A stretch of 64,000 nt of DNA from Gnetum montanum (GCA_015680685.1 MNCI01010510.1:269953-333952); one strand, 5' to 3'. Counted from the stretch's first letter, positions 21,495 through 33,115 are shown. Notes: generated by a model not told the origin, from the sequence alone. A program made the numbers and translations.

Positions 21495-22834
21495 GAGGTT
21501 TCATGGTAGAATTGTTTTTGAAACCTCATTATATTTTTCTATACTTCTTTTAATACCTATAGTCAAATTAGTTCAAGTATTGACAATACCTTATTTGAAC
21601 CCTTTATTATTACAAGTAACTTATAATAAAATTATAATTTGACTCTTTAGTTTGAAAACTTCAAATTATGAATTCAATTTAGAGAGATAATATTCTAATT
21701 TGATTTTATGCCCTAAAAGTAAATATGGTAAAAAGTGTTTCGAATTAATAAAGTTACAGGAAAGTACAAGGGTGTGGGACCCAAAACTTTATTGGTGGGA
21801 AGACATTTTGGGTTACGGCATCCCCTACATCTTTAGTATCCTAAATTTAAGGATCACTTCCAATTTTCATTCAAATGTAATTTACAAAGCTGGCTTGCAC
21901 CAATAAGCGTACGTGTTTTGGTTGAATTCAACAAATAAACTCGTGGTTGAATATAGAAAAAATCGTTTATTAAGAGAAACCGTGAGGGACCTGGTCGCTT
22001 TTCTTAAAATAGAGCACATTATGCAATGCCGTGACCGAAACAATGAACATTCGTATGATTAAGTTCAGTTATTCCTGTCAGGCATTAAAGCGAACCAAGT
22101 TGTTTGTGTATACCCTACGAAAGAGGCGAGAAACAATAGAAAAATAGAAGAGTCCTGATTCATGAAGGAATGCAAAATATTTACGCACAGGCTCGGCTAA
22201 CGAAGACAAGGTGTCGCTACAGTATTGAAAAAGGCACGCAAGCATGAAATTTACTTTGAAGTAATTTCTGCAAAACTCTTTACCTAGAAGCAATTACAGT
22301 GGAAGATATGTTGCAGAGAATGCAACTACCAGGCATGCGTCAGTTCCATTGGAATACGGATACCGATTAGCAATAAAAGGATAGTTTACGTCCCTACTGA
22401 TTCCTATCAGCTTTCAAATTTGTTGCATCCGAATATCCTGCAAAGAGATAATATGTAAATTCCCTTTACACAGCAGAGGATGGATACATGCTAACAAAGT
22501 AACACGTCAATTGCGAGAAGCTTTCAAATAAAATTGAACTGTTCAATTATATTCCCAAGTAACTGACAAATCCCCCCAAACTTTTCAATATCAGCAATGA
22601 ACAATGAACAGCAGAAGTAGATAAGCACGCTGTCACAAATCACAATCAATGCCAGTACTGGTTAACGGCTTAAGAAAGTTTTCTGTTCTCTCGCAGTCAA
22701 GAATTAATGGTTGAAAGCAGACAAGGTACGAAAACGCAGTGTATAATATAATTACGGTAACGAATATCCGGAAATGTACAAATCTCCAATGCTTTGAAGC
22801 CGAAGAAGAATAAATTAGCAACAATATTGAACAA
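21495..22834. other. Non-repetitive flank 3' of gene 1
   Basis: Mixed-composition DNA, less AT-rich than the transposon regions. No domain or long frame that I can support. It probably includes the region downstream of gene 1. Confidence 0.35.
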
Positions 22835-22910
22835 TCCAAGTCCAGATGTTTAAGAATAGTAGAATACAGAAGAATCCAAAACCATATATTAAAGAATAGT
22901 AAAATACAGA
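22835..22910. repeat. 40-bp direct repeat downstream of gene 1
   Basis: 'aagaatagtagaatacag' at 22852 and 'aagaatagtaaaatacag' at 22892 belong to two tandem imperfect 40-bp units. On the minus strand they lie about 190-260 bases after the stop codon of gene 1, probably in or near its 3' UTR. Confidence 0.7.
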
Positions 22911-23097
22911 CAGCTTTGAATTACCGAATACGAGGATAGGACTATTCGACTAAAAACTCATTTTGACATATCCATATAGAAAGGCTTAGACAACACGGTG
23001 TAATTGCAGTTTACAGCGATAAAATCCCTAGCTCTACGAGAACTCGATCGAAATCCGAGACCGAACACAGAATCGGAACGAGAAATCTCACTAAGGG

Positions 23098-23430
23098 CTA
23101 GGAGATGACTCGCCGGAACCAACGTGAGAGCCGCGACCGGTGCTTGCGTCTCCCAGACGGCGCTGAATCATGTTGTTCTGCAATTGATCGCATGGCCGGC
23201 ATGACGGAGCCAGTGCTTCGGCTGCGGTTCACAGCTTCAACAAACGCTGGATCGGTCTCGTTCGTCATCTGACTTCGGAAATGATCCTGCCGACTGTTTG
23301 TGTTCTGCATGGACGCCATCGCCATTGCAGCCGAGTCCGCCACTTGAGCCTGCAGCCACGAGTCACTCCAGATGAATCCGGAAGAGCCCTGACTCCTGTA
23401 AGACACGCTCGATCTTGTCAAGCTCGCCAT
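23098..23430 (-). CDS. MASS-like MAPK-substrate protein, gene 1 (110 aa)
   Basis: Intact single-exon frame of 110 residues. The N-terminus (residues 1-26) reads MASLTRSSVSYRSQGSSG followed by FIWSDSWL, the signature of plant proteins annotated as MAPK kinase substrate protein At1g80180 (MASS family), known in Arabidopsis as MAP-kinase targets linked to stomatal development. An RSRST box sits at 69-73, and a basic tail (93-107, RRKHRSR...RWFRR) ends in VIS. There is no signal peptide or membrane segment. The paralogue at 57254-57580 shares 22 of the first 26 residues. The ATG has A at -3 and G at +4. A TATA box lies about 270 bp upstream. It has no Ser-Pro or Thr-Pro site, which is odd for a MAPK target. 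Family by motif recognition; function inferred. Confidence 0.75.
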   Translation of the reverse strand: MASLTRSSVSYRSQGSSGFIWSDSWLQAQVADSAAMAMASMQNTNSRQDHFRSQMTNETDPAFVEAVNRSRSTGSVMPAMRSIAEQHDSAPSGRRKHRSRLSRWFRRVIS

Positions 23431-23477
23431 TATTGTTTTCTGTAACTAACTCCTCTAGCTTTAATTAATTATCTCGC

Positions 23478-23496
23478 TTTCTCTCTCTCTCTCTCT
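23478..23496. repeat. (CT)n microsatellite in gene 1 5' leader
   Basis: A run of CT dinucleotides, i.e. GAGAGA on the coding strand, about 50 bases before the start codon. GA-rich leaders are common in plant genes. It may vary in length between individuals. Confidence 0.8.
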
Positions 23497-23644
23497 CGCA
23501 ATTCCTGGAACGTTTCTCTGCTTCCTCGATCTCCTTTTGCTGCTGGATTGCCTCGGCGTTTTCTCTTATTAGTCTCTTCTTTCTGCGATTCCTCGCTGTT
23601 TTTGCAGTTTTCTTGACGTTAGCTAACTTCCCCTCCGGTTTTGC

Positions 23645-23653
23645 TATTTCATG
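23645..23653 (-). promoter_or_regulatory. Two-codon upstream ORF in gene 1 leader
   Basis: On the minus strand the leader holds ATGAAATAG (Met-Lys-stop), downstream of the expected transcription start and upstream of the main ATG. A minimal uORF could reduce translation. The gene 2 leader has no upstream ATG. Confidence 0.4.
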
Positions 23654-23690
23654 CGATTCCTTCCTGGTTTTCAGCGTGAGCGGCTTCCAT

Positions 23691-23740
23691 GTGTCTTATA
23701 TACTATATAGGCACGCCGTCTGGCGTTCTCCGTTGAACGC
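23691..23740 (-). promoter_or_regulatory. Gene 1 core promoter (TATA)
   Basis: The minus strand carries GCGTTCAACGGAGAACGCC (23740-23722) followed by CTATATAGTATATAAGACAC (23710-23691). TATATAAG is a strong TATA box. Gene 2 has the same arrangement (GCGTTCGACGGAAAATGCC then TATATAAGACA, 56962-57003). The core promoter has therefore been kept since duplication. Confidence 0.75.
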
Positions 23741-23855
23741 ATCCGCGTGTCACAGCGGCCTTGATCACGTTTCATGAACGCTGGATTTTTATGCCCAGTC
23801 ATTTCTGCAATTGTTTTCTTTGCTGTATCCGAAGCCGAAAGTCAACATTACAGCG

Positions 23856-23879
23856 CTTGCTTGACTTGACCAAGGAGGA
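23856..23879 (-). promoter_or_regulatory. Conserved W-box element upstream of gene 1
   Basis: The plus strand reads GCTTGCTTGACTTGACCAAG. It holds two TTGAC cores, one as TTGACC, the W-box bound by WRKY factors. The gene 2 counterpart, at a similar distance from its TATA and in the same orientation to its gene, is 56836-56860. Conservation is seen; WRKY binding is inferred. Confidence 0.55.
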
Positions 23880-24361
23880 AGACCGTTTCAAACAAGTTAA
23901 ACTCCAACATTTTCAAATAAAATCGGCTGCCTCAATCTCCGGCAGCCATCTTGTTGAAAGATTTGTTGAATTTTGGCCGAATTGGAAAATTTTGCTGCAT
24001 TTGGATTAGCCTGCCTTAAAGTAAGTTGTTACCTGTGACGGCAAGCACGATTTTGTCTGCAAATTTCCATTGTTTGAACGATTTGCAGTAGGTGAACGAT
24101 TACGACGTTGATTGTAACGATAACCTTTGGTAATCACAGAGCTGCAATCCCATTCGTCTGAGTGTTTCAAATTCTACACGGCACCATTAGCAAAATTTAC
24201 GTGTCGCGATCTACTTGCATGAGTTACATGACTTACATCAATCATGCATGCGCAGGTTGCTAGTGTATCCATTGTATTGCAATATTTTATTTATTCTGGC
24301 GAAACGAAACACAAAATACCTATCTGAATACCATAATTCGGTCAAATCGCCTCGTGGAGCC

Positions 24362-24990
24362 TTATCGATATTGCAGACAAACGGACTGATTGAAATGTAT
24401 AGGCTCGTGGCTATTGACCAGAGTCGCGAGGAAGAAAAATGCAGGTGACTGTATCCGTAGAAATTTGACGAAACAGTAACAATGTTTGCATTAACGGTGC
24501 CATCACATCAGATCAGGTAATAGAATTAATGGCTGTTCTTTACGTGCGGGGTCGTTCATGGTGGACTAAATATGACATTTTCAATTCAAAGACGAAGACG
24601 AAGAGATCAGCCACCTGCACATACGGTTGGAAATTCACAGGCAATGCCAAAGAATTCGAAATGGCTTTGAAAAATCTTTGGCAATACTGTTTGGGAAAGA
24701 ACCTCGCAAAGAAGGTGTTAGAAAATTGAGATTTATCGATGTTGCAGACAAACGGACGGAGGGAAATGTATGGGCTCGTGGCTATTGACCAGAGACACGA
24801 GGAAGAAAAATGCAGGTGACAGTATCCGCAGAATTTTGACGAATCAGTAGCAGTGACTGCATTAACAATGCCATCACATTAGATTTGGTAATAGAATTAA
24901 TGGCTGTTCTTTACGTGCGGGGTCGTTTATGGTGGACTTAAATAAGAAATTTGCAATTCAAAGATCAGCCACCTGCACATCCGGTTGGAA
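24362..24990. repeat. Tandem duplication (about 371 bp) upstream of gene 1
   Basis: The block beginning TTATCGAT(A/G)TTGCAGACAAACGG occurs at 24362 and 24733. The copies share long stretches ('ggctcgtggctattgaccag', 'ttaatggctgttctttacgt') with scattered changes. Copy 2 ends at 24990 ('ggttggaa'), where the adjoining LTR sequence starts. No coding function is seen. Confidence 0.85.
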
Positions 24991-24998
24991 CAATACGA

Positions 24999-25760
24999 TG
25001 TATATGGGACCAGTAAAGTTTATAAATACCACCCACCAACTACATTAAATGCACCTTTTTTGTTATAGTTATACCAAATCTCTTGTAGTTTTGTTTCATG
25101 ACTTAGAATTGAAGTGATTGTTTGAAGTCTTTCTCACGTTCTTTATACCTAGACACTTGGCATGAGTAGTAATAAAGATTGAAATTACTTCATATGATTG
25201 TAACATTTTAACTTAGCATAAATTTACTCTTGATGCAAGTTATCTTCTCATGCACATAGTTAATGGTTACCTTCACATGTAATTAGTTATAGATTTACTT
25301 TCCATTGCACATTAGAACATGGAGGAATGAGCACAACCATTTTGAGTATAATATATGTTAACTTGGTAACCCAATAACATTGACACTTAATTAGCCTAGT
25401 AGCACTACATTTGGTAATCCTAACAATAAATGTATGCATTTAGGACGTACTACAAGTAGGAACAAATGTTCATCACTTAAGCTATATTAGGCTTACTTTC
25501 ACTTTCTATCCCTAGTTCAATGGCTTAATTTCAACATTTTAATAATATTTCAGTCATAGTTACACAACATCAATTGTATACCTTAAGTATACTTATTATA
25601 CAAACTAAGACTAACATAAGTAAAATTGAGAAGACAATGACCTCTAATCATGTTTAATTATATAGGTACAACACTACTCCAGTCCATGAAATATAATCAC
25701 TTATGCATGAATACTTGTGATTTGTATGGTTAGACGTAGGATCTACTCTACCCTTCATCA
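24999..25760 (+). mobile_element. Athila-like 5' LTR (plus strand), left edge uncertain
   Basis: LTR of the plus-strand element whose gag follows. TATA-like 'tttataaatacc' is at about 25019-25030 and 'aataaagattg' (polyA-type) at about 25170. The end is GTATGGTTAGACGTAGGATC...CCCTTCATCA at 25760, followed directly by a decayed PBS (25762-25778, TGGCATTGTTTTCCGGA). The U3 is short, so the left edge may be truncated against the gene 1 upstream duplication. Confidence 0.6.
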
Positions 25761-25761
25761 G

Positions 25762-25778
25762 TGGCATTGTTTTCCGGA
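25762..25778 (+). promoter_or_regulatory. Decayed tRNA-Asp primer binding site
   Basis: TGGCATTGTTTTCCGGA directly follows the LTR end. It corresponds to TGGCGCCGTTGCCGGGG with several substitutions. Confidence 0.55.
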
Positions 25779-25888
25779 TTGGTGTGAGTAATTTAGATAG
25801 TTAGAATTATTCATGATCGTTATTCAACTTAAATGATTTATCAATTTGAAAACAATAATATTCTATTAAAGACACACAATAATTTCAA

Positions 25889-28430
25889 GATGCCTTCTTC
25901 TTGTAAGGCAGATTCCCTACCTGTCAATGATTCTAACATGAGACATGATAGAGGAATAAGAAGCAAGGACAATGTGCCCCATCAAGTCAAAATTATCTAC
26001 CAACATTCTGATTTTTATTATCCAAACTTCATTTTTATACTTCACTAGGATGATCAATTGAGATGAACTTGAAAGCCAATATCATGTTGCCATTCGATCA
26101 TTCAATTTCATCAATGCTCAGGGCAATGTTGATAAAGATTAGACTAAAAGATGTTGCCATGATGTACAATGTCATAAATGAAATGTTTAGGCCCTACTAG
26201 CCTACTAAAGTATAACACAAAAAAATCATTTCATGGAAGCATATCATGAAGATGCTAAGGAAAAGAGGACCAAAGTTTTCTTAACATCACAATAAAAAAA
26301 GAAAGATACCAAATATTAATCAAGTAGATCACATCACCAAAATGCTCCTCCCTTCAATGTAGATTAAACAAAAATCCATGGCTATGCTCAAAGTTGGCTA
26401 AGAACCAAGAGGGAGAACTGGACAAGATACTAGGAGGACCTACAAACTTAGGTCTTCCAGCAGACCACCAAATAATGAATGCACATGTCACAGAAGAAGG
26501 GCAAGCTAACATGGCTTTTCAAGTTCTCCATCATATGCATCATCCTCATAATCAAGCTCTGACAAGGATGAGCATGGACATGATAGAAGGAGAAATGACT
26601 AAAATTTTGGTAGAAGTAACAAAAGAGACCATCATATAGATGGAGGCAAAGATGGTGGATGTGATAGAGACATCATACATAAACATGAATGAGAACATAG
26701 TAGACAACACAAAAGTAGACATGGTCATTATAAGGATCATGATGAACGAGATGATTATGATGAACCTCTTCTTACAACAAGGAGTATGATAAATATCAAA
26801 GAGATTGTGTACACACAAACTAGGCATCATAGGAACAACCATATCAAATGGCTAGATATGAATAACATTCCTAAGTTTGAAGGAGGCTACAATGTTGATT
26901 CCCAACATCACTTACAAGTCTTCCACAATGCTTACACCTTGCAAAATAATGAGAATGAATGGTAAGATTGAAGTTGTTCCTCATGATACTCAATAAAGAG
27001 GTTGAAAGTTAGTTTAGTACTAGTCCTTAGAGTCAAAATCCATTACAAGGTGAAATATAATGCTAGAGCTATTCAATGATAAAAATCAAATGTACTACAA
27101 GGTGTCCAATTTGAGAAAGAAAATTCAAAAATGAAGATAATGCAATCATGAGTCCTTCAATGCAACATTGAGTAGGCATTATTTTCTATTGCATTAATGC
27201 CTGAGCCATGGATTTTCTCAAAGGGATCAGTTAATAAATATTATAAATGGACTTCAAAATAAAATTAGAGAGACTCTTGAGGTTTATGCTCAAGGAAGAC
27301 TTTAAAAAATAAGGGCCCATTAAATTTAGAGGCTTATTAATTAGGTAGTGAAAGAGGAAGGAGAATTAAAAAATAGAGAAAATGCAAAAGAGTACAACAG
27401 AACCTCATCTCTTCATAAAAAGGAGGTTTGCCTTTAGTGAACCAAAAGAGGAAGCACCATTAGAAGAGATGATCTAGTTAAAAAACCTTATTGATGGAAA
27501 AATTTGTTACTAAGATTTTGTATAAGGTTGATAAAAGGTGGGAATTCATTGACAAGGAATTCTAATTAGCCTCAAAGTTTGTAGAGGAAAAAATGAAGCA
27601 CAAAAGAGTTAAAGATGAATATAAGAGAAAGAAAAAATATTTAGAAACTACTATCAATAAAAGGTGTAAGCAGCTGCAATTGAGGAGGTTGTAGACTTAG
27701 ATTCAAATGATAATAGTTGTGACATTTACTAATATGAACATCCTAAGGATTATTAACTAGTAAGAGTCTAAGACTTATGCCTTAAACTTGAAATTTATCA
27801 AAAGGTAAATGCCTAGGAGGTCACCTTATCCTCAAGGCCACTATTAGCAATCCTATCATCCACAATAACATTATCCTAGTGAGGATCCATCACAACCTTA
27901 AAAACACTATCAATAATATTAGTAAGACCCATAATCATTGGGGACATTTCCACCTAGGTAGCAGTATCCCTACTAGCAATTAGACCCATATGAATATTAT
28001 GTATAGCAACTTGTGTCTCTAAGTGGCTATACACCCATGCTCCTCCTCATCATTACTACCTTCTAGATTATCACAAACTTGCCACTTTAAGGATTTAAAT
28101 CTCGATCATATGCTCCTCATCCTCACCAACACATCTAATTACATGCTCCTAATCCTCTATCACCTACTCCACCTATGTAAGGTGATATTTCTTAGCCACA
28201 ACAAAAGAATGCTACTCGAGCTGTAAATTTACAAGTGGATGACAGTTCCAATGGCTTCAAGTGTAAGCCTAACAAATATTTGTTCTTTATACATTCTAGT
28301 TTACATAAACCCATGCAAGCATCTATGGCTATAAACCACATAGTGATCACCTCTAATATCTTGCAAGAGTTACCTTTAAATCAAAGTAACAATGTTCAAA
28401 CGTTCATGTTGACCCATGCTGTAATTGACT
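25889..28430 (+). pseudogene. gag of plus-strand Athila-like element
   Basis: Starts ATG at 25889 (MPSSCKADSLP...). 'YYPNFIFILH' ends the first open part, matching 'PDFTFILHQD' in the 61137 copy. The gag core block 'MNNIPKFEGGYNVD..HHLQVF' is at about 26855-26925. A later 'CDIYxYEHPKD' block is at about 27718-27750, equivalent to 63030-63060. Frames are broken repeatedly. The frame 26394-26639 is part of it. Confidence 0.65.
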
Positions 28431-28479
28431 AGATAAGGACAAGTAATATTTCTACAAAATGAATTGATCCTAGAAGTCC

Positions 28480-28900
28480 CCTCATTTATTTACAATTCAC
28501 AAGAAATTCCCCATGCAAGGCTCTATTAGATTTAGGTTCCAAAATTAATTTGATCTTCCAAGAAATGCATAAAGCCTAGGACCTACCTCCATTGAAGAAG
28601 TACAACATCAAACTAAAGCTTACAGACCAATCCATAATTGTTCCCTTAGGATTACTGGAGGACATTGTGACCTCCATCAATGAGTGATCATATCCTATCA
28701 ATTTTGTTATGATCCATATGAACAACTATAAGGGAGAATTTCTTATTATCATGGGAAGAGCTTGGTATAGTACTAGTAGCTAAGCTTTGAATTAGACCCT
28801 TTCCTTGGAAATTTTTAAGAAAAATGAGCATGGAAAAATTGAGAATATGAAAGTTTCATGCATTATATACAATGAAGCAAGATGCTAATACATGTAGAGA
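28480..28900 (+). pseudogene. Aspartic protease of plus-strand Athila-like element
   Basis: Retropepsin remnant. It reads 'ALLDLGSKINLIFQEMHKA' (about 28517-28575; the D-L-G active-site form typical of Athila), then 'IVPLGLLEDIVTSI' (about 28638-28680), then 'FLIIMGRAWYSTSS' (about 28738-28780). Unlike the 16013 copy the active-site Asp is kept, but stops follow. Confidence 0.7.
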
Positions 28901-29399
28901 ATTTGGATAGTTAAATAGAGGGCTATTAAAACATGCATATTGTGTTAAGAAATATGTGTCCAACGATGCATGTACACGACAACCACAAATCAAGAATACA
29001 TCAAGTGACTAATGGCAGATAAAAGCTATAATTCTATTATGTGCATGGAATCATTATAAGCACTCATAAGTTCCAATGTTAAGAAGTTAGATCAAATGAC
29101 GTAAGACATATGCAGCCAAAAGAAAATACTAAATGAGGAAAGTTAGAAATTTCATAAGAACATGTGCCTAAGATAATTGAGCTAAAAACATTACTAGAAT
29201 TATTGGAATATGTATTTATTGAAATGAAAAACTAGTAATAATCAATGTAGAGCTAATGCATGAACAAAATAGACTGTTGGAAGTTGTGAATAAATAGCCA
29301 ACAAAATTTGCATTGTGTTATGATGAAATTACTAGAATTAATTCACATATATGCCAATGCCACATACACACTAATCCTACGGTGAAGTCCGAGTACCAA

Positions 29400-30060
29400 C
29401 CATAGTGCAAGTTGAATGCAAAACTAAAGTAATTATTTAAGAGAGAAATTAAAAAATTCAAAAGTTAGGTTCATCTATCCTATTACCCATAGCAAATGAA
29501 TAAGCCCACTAGTGATTGTGGTAAAGAAAGGAGGCTAGTGACAAATCTGCATCGATTTTAGGTTACTAAATATCGAAACATTCAAGAACCACTTTCTGTT
29601 GTCGTTTTTTGATCAAGTACTAGACACAATTTTAGGTCACAAATACTACAGTTTTCTAAATGGTTATAGTATCTATAACCAAATCCAAATTGGACTAGAG
29701 AATAAAGCCAAGATAATATTCATGAGTTCACGATGGACTTTTGCATATAAAAAAATGTCATTTGGCTTGTACAATATGCTTACTACCTTCCAATGTCTAG
29801 TCTTAAGCATCTTCCAAAAGCAAATTAGAAATGGTATTAAAGTCTTCATAAATCACTTTACAACTTAGGGATTTCACTTTGAGCAAGTATTAAATCGATT
29901 ACAGCAAGTGTTGAAGAGATGTGCAGAAATAATTTGAAATTAAATTGGTAAAAGAATCACCTCATGGCCCAGGAGAACATAGTCTTAGGACATAGGGTTT
30001 TAGAAAAAGGCATTAAAGTAGATTCGAAAAAGATCAAGGTCATCTAAGGAATTACATAGA
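29400..30060 (+). pseudogene. Reverse transcriptase of plus-strand Athila-like element
   Basis: RT remnant with 'KNHFLLSFFDQVLDTILGHK', 'YYSFLNGYSIYNQIQIGLEN' (29640-29705) and 'KMSFGLYNMLTTFQ' (about 29750-29795). The catalytic FMDD box has become FINH (29845-29859), destroying both metal-binding aspartates. 'LKRCAE' follows. Athila/Tat type. Confidence 0.75.
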
Positions 30061-30269
30061 GATCTCAAATAGTGAAAGATGTGAGGTCATTTCTTAGACA
30101 TATAAGGTATATTGAAGTTTCATTGAGAATTTTTCCAAGATTTTCAAATCATTGGTAGAGTTCAAAAAGAAGGACACACCCTTCATTTGGATAGAGAAGT
30201 GAAAGTGCCATTGAACTTCTCAAACAAAATCTTGTAGGAATTCTAATTATACAATCATGTGACTAGTTC

Positions 30270-30660
30270 AGGTCATTTCACATCATGATGGATGCATCTA
30301 GTTACACATTGGGAGTTGTGCTCATGTAGATTGATGATAAACAATGCCCATATCACATCCATTGTATAAGTAGAAGCATCATTGATGCAGAACTATATTA
30401 CACCACAAAAAAGGAATTGATGGTGGTGATGTATGCTCTTGAGAAGTTTAGGCACTATCTGCTTAGATATTCTATCTTTATGCACATTGATCATAATGTG
30501 ATTTGATTCCTCATAAATAAGCCAAAGATGAACCCCCACATCATTTGGCGGCTAGTCATCCTGCAAGAATTCAATATGATAATAATTGATAAGAATGGAT
30601 ATAAAAATGTTGATACAAATCATTGATCCAGGTTGAGATGAGACAGTAAGACTAATGAAG
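30270..30660 (+). pseudogene. RNase H of plus-strand Athila-like element, truncated downstream
   Basis: 'MDASSYTLGVVLM' (about 30288-30327), 'KKELMVVMYALEKFRHYLL' (about 30409-30465) and 'FMHIDHNVI' (about 30476-30502) identify RNase H. The element is cut at 30690 by the LTR starting at 30691. No integrase follows. Confidence 0.75.
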
Positions 30661-30690
30661 AGCCTTTTTCAAATCAATTTCTGAATGAGT

Positions 30691-31805
30691 TGATGAGCAA
30701 CAAGGTACCCCTATACCCAACCATACAAATCACAAGTGTTCATGCACGATTTGATCAAATTCCATGATGGGACTAGTTGTGGCATCTAGATCATTATGTC
30801 TTGATTGTAGTTCACTATCTCCCCACTTGGACTAGTGGTAGATTTGTCACATATGGTTTAGTCCAAAGTTAGGCATATGATAATTGATGTTTTTTTGGCC
30901 TTATGCTACTCCTAATGATAATAAAGAAATCAATTATTTAACTAATTAACAATAGAAAGTAAAGTCTAAACTAGCCTACGAGTGATGAGTGTTTGTTCCC
31001 AACTTGCCATACACATCCTTAACCCATGTATTCATTACTAGGATTACCAAGCACTGTGCTTCTGGGTGAACCAAGCAATAACACTACTGGGATTTCCAAG
31101 AGAATAAGTGTTTACGCTCAAAACTAGTCACACTCATTCTACGAATTCATTCATATGCATGGAAACATAAATATTAACTACGTACATGAAAAGTAAATTG
31201 CATGAACCAAGCAATAACACTACTAAGATTACCAAGAGAATATGTGTTTACGCTCAAAACTAGTGATGCTCATTCTATCAATTCATTCATATGCATGGAA
31301 ACATAAATATTAACTAAGTACATGAAAAGTAAATTGCATGGAAAGTAAATCTAACCTAAGTCAAAGTGCTACAATGAATAAGAATCAATCTCAATCTTAT
31401 TTTCATTCATGGAATATGTCTAGATACATTGCCACTCAAATAAGATGTCGTACAACTGACTCAGATCCATACTACAGGCACTCACTAATTGTTATCTAAG
31501 ACTACGAAATAAAACTACAAGAGTTCAGCTATTCTATTAACTAATATGACTCTCAAATTGTGCATCCAAGTGTTATATTTATAGGCTAGTACACATCTCA
31601 TGATATCAGATATCCAATAACGTAGCATATGATCCAATATTGCATATGTGATATTGTAGCTTTGATATCAGAGTTAAGATATTGAAGCTCCAATATCTTA
31701 GTCGACCAAAAATTAACCTTTTGTCAAACAGATGCGATATAGCATCAACAATATCATAGATGTGATGTAGCATCAACAATATCCTAGCCAACTAATGATT
31801 CATCA
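30691..31805 (-). mobile_element. Athila-like LTR, subfamily I, with PPT to its right
   Basis: Opens TGATGAGCAACAAGGTACC and ends TGATTCATCA. It resembles 2069-2852 and not the LTR at 36621. Bases 31806-31817 (TACCCCCACAAC; minus GTTGTGGGGGTA) form the polypurine tract. This is therefore the 3' LTR of a minus-strand element that landed in the RNase H/integrase junction of the plus-strand element. U3 motifs are GATATC/AATATC rich (31590-31790). It contains a 136-bp tandem duplication. Confidence 0.75.
31068..31339. repeat. 136-bp tandem duplication inside LTR
   Basis: 'gaaccaagcaataacac' starts both units, at 31068 and 31204, and each ends 'gaaaagtaaattgcat'. A few point differences separate them. 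Confidence 0.9.
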
Positions 31806-33115
31806 TACCCCCACAACTAAGTAAAAACTCATCCTCAAGTTAACATGATAGGACCAAGCTTTCTTTATAAAAAATTGCAAGTGATGGGATTATTGACTAA
31901 TGCTAACTACTGACTGACTTTGAGTGCTGCATTATAAAATTTTATTCAAGTGGATGCATACAAAATGACAAAGTGACAAAAAGATTAGATAGACATTGAA
32001 GATTATAAAATTTGTAGAGGTCTTCAACAATCTACTAAAGATGATTCTTCTTGTTGCCAGTAGCGATGGTAGACTTTTAACCTTGATTGTTATGTTAATG
32101 CTTCTCTAGTTATGCAAAACATTCTTGAAGGGTGGACTAAAATTTCTTCTCATCGTCCCATGAATTTAGCAAACATGTGAAGTTTGAGCTGCTATCTTAT
32201 ATGTGCTATGATTTGTCCATGGGCATATCGTCCGTTATCCCCCTCTTGGCTTCATTTTCATGCCTTGGAAAAAGACCTTCTTCCTTAGGCATTTCTTTTA
32301 GCATTACCTATAGTCACCAAAGGATCAACATTAGTTTTGGTAAAATTTTCCCTAATAATCAACCCTTTTCATATCCCTTAGTTTGTGTTTAAGCACAAGA
32401 TGATTATAGCATACTATTCCCAAGGTTATGAGGTAACTAAAATCATCAAGCTATTCACATTATTTTGATCAATTACTATTAGTTACCATGATGTTCAAAA
32501 ATAAGATGTTAGAAAAATTTCAAAGCAAACATCCCTAGCCCCCATGACTAATAAGTGTAACTCCAAAAGCACATAACTTTTCAAATAATTGAACCAAAGG
32601 TCTAATTCAAAACATGGCCAAGAAATATTAATGGATATGGAAATAGAAAAGTAGGAAAAATTAATGAAATGGATGAGAAGTAGTCCCAAAATCATGCATA
32701 AATTCAGAAAAACCTTCACTAATGTTCTGGAAGATGTGAAGGTTAGTTCAAAGCCATGATTAACAAAACTTATGCAAGTGGGTCCTCTTCAAAGTAGGCT
32801 CCTGCCATAATGCTCTTACATAACCACTTCTATAGATGTCCGTGGGCACCCTAGAAGTTAAATGTAGATCATGCCTTTGTTCCAAACTACACACAACTGT
32901 CGTGCTTGGGATTTTTCACTATACTACACAACACCAAAAGGCTCATAATCGCATGCAACAGTGAGGTGAATAATGGGATGAGAAGGGATTGCAAAGATAG
33001 AGATGTAAGGTACTTGACCATGTCCACAATAGGTTCTTGTGAAAATTTTGATTAAAATGATTAGCATACCTATTCATCCAAGTTCAAACCAAGTCCATAC
33101 CATGAACAGTGAATA
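31806..33115 (-). other. Internal 3' region of minus-strand Athila-like element, extra ORF and pol deleted
   Basis: The left part (31806-32000) aligns with the PPT-proximal region at 5540-5760 ('gcatgggattattgactaa'). The later part (32500-33110) resembles the integrase/extra-ORF spacer ('gcaagtgggtcctc'). The extra ORF is missing or reduced to fragments. At about 33115 the sequence passes straight into gag. Confidence 0.5.

Noticed and set aside
23761-24009. Open frame of 82 codons upstream of gene 1
   Set aside because: It overlaps the conserved W-box block and promoter region. No family resemblance and no equivalent upstream of gene 2.
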